From contig NC_015914.1 of NCBI RefSeq assembly GCF_000222485.1, forward strand, positions 1,302,001 through 1,366,000: DNA of 64,000 nucleotides, written 5' to 3'. This stretch comes from Cyclobacterium marinum DSM 745 (lineage in GTDB: Bacteria > Bacteroidota > Bacteroidia > Cytophagales > Cyclobacteriaceae). The position numbers and the translations under genes are program-made. The notes under the pieces are model-generated. The model was not told the origin of the DNA and searched no databases. It saw only the letters and a program-made list of their open reading frames with translations. Below, piece after piece: positions 33,385 to 42,256 of the stretch. Position 1 is the first letter of the stretch. Each line of letters opens with the position of its first letter.

Positions 33385-34254
33385 CTAATCAAATGTAATA
33401 AATTCTTGAGGGTCAAGCGGATTTCCTCTGTACCACAACTCAAGATGCAAGTGCTGTCCGGTGGTCTGTTCACCGGTGTTTCCTATTATGGATATTATTT
33501 CACCACCACGAACGGGGTCTCCAATCGATTTCAATATTACAGAATTATGTTTGTAAATAGAAATCAATTCATTCGAATGCTGTACTGCTACTACATGACC
33601 GGTCTCTAGGGTCCAGCTAGAGAAAATCACAGTACCATCAGCAATGGCTTTCACTGGTTCATTTTCAGCGGCAACAACATCTACACCGAAATGATTTTGA
33701 CCGGATGAAAAACCACTTGAAACCACTCCTTTAACCGGTGGAAAAAAATAGTTGTCAGTAAATGCCCCACTACTTATCCTTCCAAAACTCGATTCCTCAA
33801 GAGGAAGTGATTCAAATTCTCCGATAATTTTCTTGGTGGCGTCACTACTTTTATACAGGTCAATCTCCCCTCTATTCACTACTGGTTGGCTTGCGGTATC
33901 CGAAGTTTCCGGTGTATTGTTTTCAAATTCACCGGAAATAACATTCTGAATATTTTTAACATATTGATCCTTGGCTTCAACCTCCATGATCAATGAATCA
34001 ATTGATTCAGACAAGGCATGAATTTTAACCATATTTTCTGTTTCTATATAAACGGGATCAAACCACCTCGCCAACAAGGTTTTTGATAAAAACAAAGATA
34101 TCACAAAGCAGGTCATGAAAACTAATACGAACAATAATCCTACCCTGACCTTCGTAATATTAAAGGAGGTAATAACCGAAAAGTCTTCCTCCTTTCTAAT
34201 TACTATCAGGAACTTGGTTTCTATCCAGTCGTTTATTTTCTGTTTAAGGCTCAA
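33385..34254 (-). CDS. Membrane-anchored M23 peptidase (LytM domain)
   Basis: A 289-residue cell-wall endopeptidase. It has a cytoplasmic N-terminus, one membrane span (about 37-57), a helical linker likely to be coiled coil (about 70-108), and a C-terminal LytM domain (about 190-285). The zinc ligands are visible: the His and Asp of NHFGVDV and the HxH of GQHLHLELW. Partners of this type act with bactofilins to trim peptidoglycan and set cell curvature or stalk shape. It is the first gene of the bactofilin-ATP synthase block and has a clear -7 box at 34285-34292. Its start codon abuts that of the divergent sprE reading frame. Confidence 0.92.
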   Translation of the reverse strand: MSLKQKINDWIETKFLIVIRKEEDFSVITSFNITKVRVGLLFVLVFMTCFVISLFLSKTLLARWFDPVYIETENMVKIHALSESIDSLIMEVEAKDQYVKNIQNVISGEFENNTPETSDTASQPVVNRGEIDLYKSSDATKKIIGEFESLPLEESSFGRISSGAFTDNYFFPPVKGVVSSGFSSGQNHFGVDVVAAENEPVKAIADGTVIFSSWTLETGHVVAVQHSNELISIYKHNSVILKSIGDPVRGGEIISIIGNTGEQTTGQHLHLELWYRGNPLDPQEFITFD

Positions 34255-37001
34255 TGGACACTTGTTTAAGATATTTATTTTTTACAAAAATAGAATTTAA
34301 TTCCTTTCGTTTAAATATTTATTCCAAAAGAACTAATTTGGACAAGAATTCAAACTCAAAAACATTGCAAAGGGTCATTTTATTTTTCTTTTTAATCATA
34401 AGCGTGAATTTGCTATCTTCTTGCTCTTCGCAAAAAGACACCTTCACAAACCGATTGTACCATAACACAACGGCAAGATTCAATGCCTATTATTATGCCA
34501 AGGAGAAAATCTTAGAATTAGAAAAAGAAATAGAAAATGAATACCAAGAAGATTTCTCTCAAGTATTGCCCGTATTTTATCCTATTGATAGTAGCACTGT
34601 TTCAGCCAAAGAGGACCTATTGAAGGAAGCCCGGGAAATGGCTTCAAAAGCCGTAGATTGGCATAAAATAAGCAAATGGGTAGACCCTTCCTATTTCCTT
34701 ATTGGTAAGGTGGACTATTACAAAGGCAAACATGAAGAAGCTCAAAACACTTTTAAATTCCTCAATGTCAATAGCTCTCAGGATGAGGTAAGGCACGTCG
34801 CGTTGATACAGTTGCTTAGGTCATTTATCGACCATCGCCAATATGAAGACGCAAGCTTTGTTATAGATTTTCTTTCAAAAGAGGAAAACATCTCTGACGA
34901 AAATAAGCAATACCTATATAAAACTTTGGCTTATTATTATGAGGCTCGCGGAGAAATGGATTTGATGGCTCCATCCTTATTTAAATCTCTCGAATATACA
35001 TCTAGCAGATCAGAGGCGTCCAGAATAAACTTTATTTTGGCCCAACTGTATCAAAAATCAGGTTTAGATGCTTTTGCTTATGAATACTATCAAAAAGCAC
35101 TATCAGGGAGCCCAAATTATGAACGAACATTTTTTGCCCAGCTCTATTCCCAACAAGTGGCAGAATTGGAACGAAGCAAAGATTTGAAACGAGTTAGGGA
35201 ATACTATGATGATCTTTACAAAGACAATAAAAATGTAGATTTCAGAGATGTTATTCTATTTGAAAAAGGCCGGTTTGAAAAAAAACAAGGCAATTTGGAG
35301 GAAGCTATTAGACTTTACACCTTGGCAGCTAAAGAGGAAGGGGAAAACGAACGCCAGAAAGGATATATTTACGAAGAACTCTCGAATGTTTATCTAAATG
35401 AAAAAGAGGATTTTCTTAAAACAAAATATTACTTGGACAGTGCCATATCTAAGTTTAAGGAGACAGATAAAAATCATGGTGTCCTTGCCGCCCGCAAAGT
35501 CATCTTTGATCAATATGCAACCAATTATGAATTGCTCACCTATAATGACAGCCTGATTCAACTAAGTCAGCTAAGTGCTGAAGAACAAGAGAAATATGTT
35601 GATGATTTCCTAGCGTTGGAGGAGGAAAGACTCATCAATGAGGCGAAAATGGCTGAAGAAAAGAAATCTCAAGGGATCTTTGAAAATTTGCTGGCTTTTG
35701 GAGGAGGTGGTGGTGGTTCAGGAGCATCATTTTATTGGGACAATCCTGTAGCCATTCAAAGAGGAGCTTTGGAGTTCACTCAAATTTGGGGCAATAGACC
35801 TTTGTCCGACAATTGGCGAAGTAGCGATAGGGGGTTTCAGGAGGCCGCCAATTCAGTGGAGAATAATATCGCTGTTGATGAGCCGATGGAGGAGGCAGAA
35901 GAAAACAGTTCGGCTACCATCACAGCAAAGCTTCCTGATAAAAACACCCTCTTGAGCCAAATCCCTAATACGCCGGAGGAACGAGAAAAGATGGTAACCC
36001 AAATGGAAGAGGCTTATTTCAATTTGGGTAAATTGCTTTACTTTGACCTCAAGCAATCGGAGAAATCGATTGAATACTTGGAGGCTTTAATAGAAAAGTA
36101 TCCGGAAACCTTAAAAAAGCCTGAAGCCTATTATACCTTATTCTTAGCCAATCAAGATTTGAACATTAACGCGGATAGATACGCACAACTATTGAATCAG
36201 GAATTTCCTAATTCTCAATTTACCAAGTCCATAAATAACCCCGACAAAGTCTCAGGATCCCAGGCAAACCTAGCTTCAGGGGAAAATTATAAAGTTGCCT
36301 ACGGCCTTTATAAAGACAGGGCCTATGAAGAGGCAAAAAATATTATTAGAAAAACCCTCGATGAATATCCATTGACAAAAAATACGGATCGATTATTGTT
36401 ATTGGATATCATGATCACCGGTCAATTAGAATCATTGGAAATTTATAAAAATAGACTTCAAACGTATTTACAGCAAACCAAAGAAGAAGAACTCTTGGCC
36501 TTTGCTGAAAAATTATTAAATGCAGTGAGTGATGAAAGCGAAGAGGTAGCAGAAGAAAACGCTGAGGAGCCGGATGAAAATGAGCTGCCTTCAGACATTT
36601 CAATAGTGAAACCCGAACCTCCTGCAGAAGTTTCTCCTTATAAAGAAGGTCTAAATCAAACCCATATTTTCATTTTACCAATGAATGCATCATTAGCTGA
36701 GACTGCCAATGATTTGACAGCTTCCCTAGAGAGTTTCCACAATGCCAATTTTGCCAATCAAAGACTAAGAACAGGCACCATATCACTAGGAAAGGACACA
36801 AGTATTTTGATCATAAGCCCTTTTTCCAGTGCAGAAAAATCTCTAGCCTATAAAGAAGCCTTTTTAAATAGTTTTAATAATGATTCCTTAACTGAGGAAA
36901 TAAAAAATAGTAGTTTTGTAATTTCAATTGGTAATTTCCAACAACTCAACAAAAGGAAAGACATTGAGGAATACAGGTCTTTCTATGAGAAAGCTTATTG
37001 A
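34254..37001 (+). CDS. sprE: Type IX secretion lipoprotein SprE/PorW, TPR-rich
   Basis: A periplasmic TPR lipoprotein (915 residues from the outermost ATG) needed for type IX secretion and gliding in relatives. The hydrophobic segment VILFFFLIISVNLLSSC ends in a lipobox, and the mature start CSSQKDTFTNRLYHNTTARFN-like pattern is typical of SprE/PorW. Many helical repeats follow up to about residue 420, then a Gly-rich linker (GGGGGGSG) and more TPR-like helices. The outermost ATG leaves 40 residues before the hydrophobic core, too long for a signal peptide; TTG codons at 34338 or 34365 are more likely starts. The stop overlaps the penicillin-binding protein start by 4 bp. Confidence 0.83.
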   Translation: MDTCLRYLFFTKIEFNSFRLNIYSKRTNLDKNSNSKTLQRVILFFFLIISVNLLSSCSSQKDTFTNRLYHNTTARFNAYYYAKEKILELEKEIENEYQEDFSQVLPVFYPIDSSTVSAKEDLLKEAREMASKAVDWHKISKWVDPSYFLIGKVDYYKGKHEEAQNTFKFLNVNSSQDEVRHVALIQLLRSFIDHRQYEDASFVIDFLSKEENISDENKQYLYKTLAYYYEARGEMDLMAPSLFKSLEYTSSRSEASRINFILAQLYQKSGLDAFAYEYYQKALSGSPNYERTFFAQLYSQQVAELERSKDLKRVREYYDDLYKDNKNVDFRDVILFEKGRFEKKQGNLEEAIRLYTLAAKEEGENERQKGYIYEELSNVYLNEKEDFLKTKYYLDSAISKFKETDKNHGVLAARKVIFDQYATNYELLTYNDSLIQLSQLSAEEQEKYVDDFLALEEERLINEAKMAEEKKSQGIFENLLAFGGGGGGSGASFYWDNPVAIQRGALEFTQIWGNRPLSDNWRSSDRGFQEAANSVENNIAVDEPMEEAEENSSATITAKLPDKNTLLSQIPNTPEEREKMVTQMEEAYFNLGKLLYFDLKQSEKSIEYLEALIEKYPETLKKPEAYYTLFLANQDLNINADRYAQLLNQEFPNSQFTKSINNPDKVSGSQANLASGENYKVAYGLYKDRAYEEAKNIIRKTLDEYPLTKNTDRLLLLDIMITGQLESLEIYKNRLQTYLQQTKEEELLAFAEKLLNAVSDESEEVAEENAEEPDENELPSDISIVKPEPPAEVSPYKEGLNQTHIFILPMNASLAETANDLTASLESFHNANFANQRLRTGTISLGKDTSILIISPFSSAEKSLAYKEAFLNSFNNDSLTEEIKNSSFVISIGNFQQLNKRKDIEEYRSFYEKAY
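34285..34292 (-). promoter_or_regulatory. -7 element before the M23-bactofilin-ATP synthase block
   Basis: On the minus strand it reads TATTTTTG, an exact TAnnTTTG, 30 nt before the peptidase ATG at 34254. At 20 nt upstream the sequence is ATTT rather than TTTG, so the -33 box is weak. It is the only good promoter-like element I see in front of the whole block. Confidence 0.5.
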
Positions 37002-39319
37002 CATCCAGTATGAGTAAAGTAAAAAATAAAAATTCCAAGCCACTTTATGTTAAAATAATAAGGTATATGTGGCTTGCTTTCATTTTAGGATTGGCAGGAT
37101 TTGTCTTGTTTGTAGTATCCGTAAATGCAAATTTCTTAGGCTTATTCGGAGAAATGCCCGAATTTGAATCATTAGAAAATCCCGATAGTGAATTGGCTTC
37201 TGAACTATACTCTGCAGATGGGGTCTTGTTGGGCAAATACTTTAGGGAAAATAGAACTCCCGTAACTTACAATGAACTTTCTCCCAATATTATCAATGCC
37301 TTGATCGCCACTGAGGATGTAAGGTTTGAAGACCATTCAGGAATAGATCCCAGAGCATTGGGTAGGGTCTTTGTCAAATCCATCCTTTTGATGCAAAAAA
37401 ATGCCGGAGGAGGAAGTACCCTTAGCCAGCAAACGGCAAAAAACCTATTTAAAACGCGTTCCGGGGATTCTCAGGGACTTTTAAGTAAAGTACCTATATT
37501 GAATATGGTCATCATCAAAACCAAAGAGTGGATTGTGGCCACAAAGTTAGAAAGCGCCTATACCAAAGATGAGATTTTGACCATGTACCTGAACACTTCA
37601 GACTTTGGTAGCAATGCATTCGGTATTAAAACTGCTGCTAAGACATTTTTTAATAAGGATACAAGAGATTTAAATATATTGGAATCCGCTACTCTGGTAG
37701 GTTTGCTAAAAGCCCCTTCCTATTACAGCCCTGTGTATAACGCCGAAAATTCTACACGAAGACGGAATACGGTGATGGCTCAAATGAAGAAAGTAGATTT
37801 AATCTCGCAATCTCAATTTGATTCCTTGAGCGCAACGCCAATGGCGTTAGAATACCAAGTAGAGAGTCATAATGAAGGTTTGGCCACCTATTTTAGAGAG
37901 GTCGTTAAAGCCGATTTACTTCAATGGACAAAAGAAAATCTACAACCTGATGGAAGCAACTATGACCTTTTTGGGGATGGCCTAAAGATTTACACCACGA
38001 TTGACAGTCGATTACAGAAATATGCAGAAGAATCTGTTCAGGAACACATGTCAGAGCTTCAAAAGAAATTTGAAGAAGAGATGGGGGAACGTGATCCTTG
38101 GATCGATAATCGCCGAAGAGTAATTCCCAACTTTATAGAAAATGCTGTCAAAAGAACCCAAGCTTATAGAAATCTAAAAGCCAGGTATGGGGACAATACT
38201 GACAGTATTGAATACAAACTCAATGAAAAGAAAAAAATGAAGGTTTTTTCTTATGAGGGAAATATAGACACATTGATGAGTACCATGGATTCCATGAGGT
38301 ACTATAAGAAATTTCTTCAAACCGGTTTTGTATCTATGGACCCACATTCTGGCCATATCAAAGCTTGGGTAGGGGGTACCAACCATTCTCATTTCAAGTA
38401 TGACCACGTTAAACAAGGAAAAAGACAACCGGGCTCTACTTTCAAACCATTCGTATATGCTGCTGCTATAGAAAATGGCTATGGCCCTTGTTATACTGTG
38501 ATCGATCAGCCGGTAGAAATTAATGTACCCAATCAACCAACATGGAGGCCCAATAATGCTGATGGTAAATTCACCTATGAAAGAATGACTATCAGGTCGG
38601 CCATGTCGCAGTCAGTCAATTCAATTACTGCCTATATGATGAAAAAACTCAGCCCGGAAGTGGTAGTAGAAACTGCCAAAAGGATAGGCATCACTAGTGA
38701 ACTTGAAGCAGTACCAGCCTTGGCACTTGGGACTGTAGATGTATCCATTATGGAAATGGTAGGTGCCTTCAGTACTTTTGTCAACAAGGGGGAGCACATC
38801 ACTCCGATTTATATTGATAGAATAGAGGATAAAAATGGCAATGTATTGCACCAATTTATTCCTAGAAAAAGACCGGCAATGAGCGAAGAGCATGCCTATA
38901 TCATGGTTTATATGTTGAGAGGTGGAACAGAGGAAGAAGGAGGAACTAGTCAAGGTTTACCTTGGAGTATAAGAGATGAAGGCAACGAAATAGGTGGCAA
39001 AACAGGTACTACCCAGAATGCATCAGATGGATGGTATATGGGAATAACAAAAGACTTGGTCAGTGGAGTATGGGTAGGTGGAGATGACAGAGCCATACAT
39101 TTCAGAAGCTGGATCAATGGTCAAGGTTCCAGAACTGCTCGGCCTATATGGTCAAAGTACATGAGCAAGGTTTATGAAGATACTTCATTGGGCATCACCA
39201 AAGGACCATTCCCTAAACCTGAGAGACCTATCAGTATAGAAATTGATTGCTCAAAATACGATCTTGAAACGGAGGAATATCAAGAATTTGACTACGATGC
39301 AACATCAACAGATTTCTAG
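36998..39319 (+). CDS. Class A penicillin-binding protein (PBP1A type)
   Basis: Bifunctional murein synthase, 773 residues. A membrane anchor (about 22-45) precedes a GT51 glycosyltransferase domain with ATEDVRFEDHSGID (about 104-117, catalytic Glu) and GGGSTLSQQTAKNLF (about 136-150). The transpeptidase has the three penicillin-binding motifs: Ser 480-x-x-Lys 483 in PGSTFKPF, S-V-N (about 539) and KTGTT (about 668). The ATG overlaps the sprE stop (4 bp), so synthase and secretion lipoprotein are co-translated. A second ATG four codons in is possible. Confidence 0.95.
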   Translation: MTSSMSKVKNKNSKPLYVKIIRYMWLAFILGLAGFVLFVVSVNANFLGLFGEMPEFESLENPDSELASELYSADGVLLGKYFRENRTPVTYNELSPNIINALIATEDVRFEDHSGIDPRALGRVFVKSILLMQKNAGGGSTLSQQTAKNLFKTRSGDSQGLLSKVPILNMVIIKTKEWIVATKLESAYTKDEILTMYLNTSDFGSNAFGIKTAAKTFFNKDTRDLNILESATLVGLLKAPSYYSPVYNAENSTRRRNTVMAQMKKVDLISQSQFDSLSATPMALEYQVESHNEGLATYFREVVKADLLQWTKENLQPDGSNYDLFGDGLKIYTTIDSRLQKYAEESVQEHMSELQKKFEEEMGERDPWIDNRRRVIPNFIENAVKRTQAYRNLKARYGDNTDSIEYKLNEKKKMKVFSYEGNIDTLMSTMDSMRYYKKFLQTGFVSMDPHSGHIKAWVGGTNHSHFKYDHVKQGKRQPGSTFKPFVYAAAIENGYGPCYTVIDQPVEINVPNQPTWRPNNADGKFTYERMTIRSAMSQSVNSITAYMMKKLSPEVVVETAKRIGITSELEAVPALALGTVDVSIMEMVGAFSTFVNKGEHITPIYIDRIEDKNGNVLHQFIPRKRPAMSEEHAYIMVYMLRGGTEEEGGTSQGLPWSIRDEGNEIGGKTGTTQNASDGWYMGITKDLVSGVWVGGDDRAIHFRSWINGQGSRTARPIWSKYMSKVYEDTSLGITKGPFPKPERPISIEIDCSKYDLETEEYQEFDYDATSTDF

Positions 39320-39396
39320 GTTCTTCTTCTGTTAATATTCTTGAGGATTAACTATTCCTTTCAAAAAAGTTATTTAAAATTAATTATAGGATAGAA

Positions 39397-39438
39397 GCAT
39401 CAGGTAATAAAAAAAATCAATATTTTATTGCCTGATGC
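39397..39438 (+). terminator. Long hairpin after the penicillin-binding protein gene
   Basis: The arms 39397-39412 and 39423-39438 (GCATCAGG... against CCTGATGC) pair over 16 bp with one mismatch. The hairpin lies 78 nt after the stop at 39319. It is followed by TCCTTAC rather than a T-run, so it may be a weak terminator or a 3'-end stabiliser. Confidence 0.6.
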
Positions 39439-39455
39439 TCCTTACATACAAGGTA

Positions 39456-39487
39456 AATCAAATAGACCTTACATTGAGTATTTGATT
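39456..39487 (+). promoter_or_regulatory. 9-bp inverted repeat upstream of uvrC
   Basis: AATCAAATA (39456-39464) and its exact complement TATTTGATT (39479-39487) are separated by 14 nt. They lie 47-78 nt before the uvrC ATG. The right arm contains TATTTG, which resembles part of a -7 box, so a protein bound here could control uvrC transcription. Confidence 0.4.
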
Positions 39488-39533
39488 AATTACAACACAT
39501 ATTCAGAGATCAAATAATAATACCACTGTCTCC

Positions 39534-41336
39534 ATGGACATGCTTTCCCCTTCATATTTACCGGAAAACCACAATCAGCTACCTGAATTACCTGGGGTAT
39601 ATAGGTATTACAATATAGAGGGTAAGCTCATCTACGTAGGAAAAGCAAAAAACCTCAAAAAAAGAGTTGGTAGTTATTTTAGTAAAAGTGTAGGCATCAA
39701 CCAAAAAACCAGGAAAATGGTGAGGGAGATCAGAAAGATTGAAATCACCATCGTTAATTCTGAGTTTGATGCCTTGTTGTTGGAAAACAATTTGATCAAA
39801 AAAACCCAACCCAAATACAATATCCTATTAAAGGATGATAAGACTTACCCATACCTTCTCCTTACCAACGAACATTTCCCAAGAATATATGCCACCAGAA
39901 GAGTGATCCCATCTATGGGGACCTATTTTGGACCTTTTGCAAGTGTAAAAGCAATGAACAATGTGTTGGAGCTTATTCACTCTTTATTTACTTTGAGAAC
40001 TTGCCGGTTAGATCTTTCACCGGAAAAAATAACAAACTCAAAATATAAGGTTTGCTTGGAATACCATCTAGGAAATTGCAAAGGACCATGTGAAGGATTA
40101 CAAAATGAAAATGAATATCTGGCCGACATCGAACAAGCAAAAAACATTTTAAAAGGCAATCTGGGAATTGCAAAAACCTATTTCAAGGAGAAAATGACAG
40201 AAAGTGCTGCTGAAATGAATTATGAAGCGGCTCAAGGATTTAAGGAAAAATTAGATTCATTAATTAACTACCAAGCTAAGTCTCTTGTAATCAATCCCAA
40301 CACTGACAGTTTAGATGTCTTTACCATCGTAAGTGAAGAAAAATTTGCTTTTGTTAACTACCTAAGGATAAAAAATGGAGCCATTACCTTAAGCAAAACG
40401 GTAGAATTAAAAAAGAAATTGGACGAGCCGGATGAAGAGTTACTGTTAACCGCTATTGTCAGGTTAAGGGATCAGTTTCAAAGTGATGCAAAAGAGGTTT
40501 TGGTAAATCAGGAATTTAAAGAGAGTCCGGAAGGCTTAACTTTGGTACAGCCAAAGATAGGTGACAAGAGAAAATTAATAGAGCTGAGCTTAAAGAATGC
40601 GCTCTATTATAAAAAAGAAAAACTATCCTTTGCAGATGAAGGGAAAGACAAGAAAAACAGGGTTATTCTACAATTGAAAAAAGACCTTTCTTTAAATGAA
40701 TTACCTACACACATTGAGTGCTTTGACAATTCAAATATTCAAGGCACCAATCCTGTGGCAAGCATGGTGTGTTTTATTAATGGGAAACCGGCCAAGAAAG
40801 AATACCGTCACTACCATATCAAAACGGTGGTGGGCCCGGATGATTTTGCCAGTATGGAAGAAGTAGTTTTTAGAAGGTATAAAAGACTTGTTACTGAAGA
40901 AAAGCCTTTGCCGAAATTGATCGTAATTGATGGTGGAAAGGGTCAGTTATCCTCTGCTGTTTCAGCTTTAAGGGACCTAGATCTGTACGGAAAAGTACCC
41001 ATTATAGGGATTGCGAAGCGTTTAGAAGAAATATACTTTCCGGGAGATCAATACCCTATATATATTGATAAAAAGTCTGAGTCATTACGTTTAATTCAAA
41101 GAATTAGAGATGAAGCCCATCGTTTTGCCATCACTTTTCATCGCGACCTTCGAAGCAAAGGTGCCTTAAATAGCAAGTTATTGGCCATTGAGGGAATTGG
41201 GGACTTAACTGCACACAAGTTAATAAAACAATTCAAGTCCTATAAAAAAATTGAAGCTGCATCAAAGGAGGAAATTATATCCGTGATAGGCAAAGATAAG
41301 GGCCAGAAAGTATGGGAGGCCATGCACAAAAAATAA
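39534..41336 (+). CDS. uvrC: Excinuclease ABC subunit C
   Basis: Dual-incision nuclease of nucleotide excision repair, 600 residues. Domains in order: GIY-YIG (about 14-95, LPGVYRYYNIEGKLIYVGKA), Cys-rich patch (CRLDLSP then CLEYHLGNCKGPCEG, about 157-187), UVR motif for UvrB binding (about 203-238), the RNase H-like C-terminal nuclease (IECFDNSNIQGTNPVASMV, about 397-415, with VVGPDDFASMEEVV following) and a C-terminal helix-hairpin-helix pair (about 548-600). The ATG at 39534 is followed by a second ATG two codons later. It is a single gene; its stop lies at the edge of a terminator hairpin. Confidence 0.97.
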   Translation: MDMLSPSYLPENHNQLPELPGVYRYYNIEGKLIYVGKAKNLKKRVGSYFSKSVGINQKTRKMVREIRKIEITIVNSEFDALLLENNLIKKTQPKYNILLKDDKTYPYLLLTNEHFPRIYATRRVIPSMGTYFGPFASVKAMNNVLELIHSLFTLRTCRLDLSPEKITNSKYKVCLEYHLGNCKGPCEGLQNENEYLADIEQAKNILKGNLGIAKTYFKEKMTESAAEMNYEAAQGFKEKLDSLINYQAKSLVINPNTDSLDVFTIVSEEKFAFVNYLRIKNGAITLSKTVELKKKLDEPDEELLLTAIVRLRDQFQSDAKEVLVNQEFKESPEGLTLVQPKIGDKRKLIELSLKNALYYKKEKLSFADEGKDKKNRVILQLKKDLSLNELPTHIECFDNSNIQGTNPVASMVCFINGKPAKKEYRHYHIKTVVGPDDFASMEEVVFRRYKRLVTEEKPLPKLIVIDGGKGQLSSAVSALRDLDLYGKVPIIGIAKRLEEIYFPGDQYPIYIDKKSESLRLIQRIRDEAHRFAITFHRDLRSKGALNSKLLAIEGIGDLTAHKLIKQFKSYKKIEAASKEEIISVIGKDKGQKVWEAMHKK

Positions 41337-41364
41337 AAGCAGGCACATTGCTGTACCTGCTTTA
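41335..41364. terminator. Terminator between uvrC and gldN
   Basis: The arms AAAGCAGG (41336-41343) and CCTGCTTT (41356-41363) enclose a 12-nt loop. A-rich sequence to the left gives a long T-run on the minus strand, so it mainly ends the gld transcript (stop at 41389). On the plus strand it closes uvrC, whose stop codon forms its first base. Confidence 0.85.
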
Positions 41365-41388
41365 TTATTGATGTTATGCAAAGTTATT

Positions 41389-42213
41389 TTACCATTCCCA
41401 GAGGTTGTTTTCCCACTCCAAGAGTTCGTATTCAAATTCAACTGATTTTAAATAAGCTTGAAGTTCTTGATTAGGGTTATTTGAATCAATCATATCCACA
41501 ATTAATTCATTCTCCGGATTCGTATATTTCCTTACTACTGATCGGAACAGCCTCATATCAAACGCTTGATTGTAAGGTAGATTTTTGGAAATATTTTGAA
41601 AATTTGTCCATTCTCCATGTTCCTTGGTGTCAAAATAATTGTAAAAATCTCTAAATCTTATAAAGCCAATTGTCTTTTGACCAACACCATAATTGGTTTC
41701 ATTTGGCATCACTAATTCAAGGTATTTAATATCAAACCTTACCTCAGAGCGATGCTTGTCAAAAACAAAGTCTTCTCTAAAGTCCAAGTAATATAAGTCC
41801 TTTACAAATATTGAATCGCCATTTTCTGCTGTCCAAAATCTAGTTTGAAAATCCGTGATGGGAAGTGGCTCTCTAAATTCTTCATCAGCGAATACTTCAA
41901 TGGAATTTTCAACAACCGCATTGTAAATATTCATCATGATTCCATCCCTCTTCAGGCCACCTGTGCCATAAAATGGCAAATTGTATTTCTCCCTAAGATC
42001 AATTCTTCTCCACACACCAATTTGGTACATTTTGTCAGAATCTCTAATTGGAAGGACAGAATATACAGTATCCATATCATAACCACCATCACCTACATTC
42101 ATTCCAGGATTACCGGAATTAGGGATATTTTGGGAAAACCCCGGCAATGCAGAGAAACAACATGCAACAATGCCAATTGCCAGTAGCCCAATTACTTTCC
42201 TTAATTCTTTCAT
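41389..42213 (-). CDS. gldN: Gliding motility / type IX secretion protein GldN (PorN)
   Basis: Periplasmic component of the type IX secretion core, 274 residues. In P. gingivalis, PorN forms a ring with the lipoprotein PorK under the outer membrane. A signal peptide (about 1-28, ending PGFSQ) is followed by the conserved GldN body: PIRDSDKMYQIGVWRRIDLREKYN-type start, YYLDFREDFVFDKHRSEVRFDIKYLE and a late GEWTNFQNISKN segment. It is the last gene of gldK-gldL-gldM-gldN and is followed by a terminator. Confidence 0.95.
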   Translation of the reverse strand: MKELRKVIGLLAIGIVACCFSALPGFSQNIPNSGNPGMNVGDGGYDMDTVYSVLPIRDSDKMYQIGVWRRIDLREKYNLPFYGTGGLKRDGIMMNIYNAVVENSIEVFADEEFREPLPITDFQTRFWTAENGDSIFVKDLYYLDFREDFVFDKHRSEVRFDIKYLELVMPNETNYGVGQKTIGFIRFRDFYNYFDTKEHGEWTNFQNISKNLPYNQAFDMRLFRSVVRKYTNPENELIVDMIDSNNPNQELQAYLKSVEFEYELLEWENNLWEW

Positions 42214-42256
42214 GATTTCTTACATTTAAATATAGAACGATTCAACTAACCGAATA

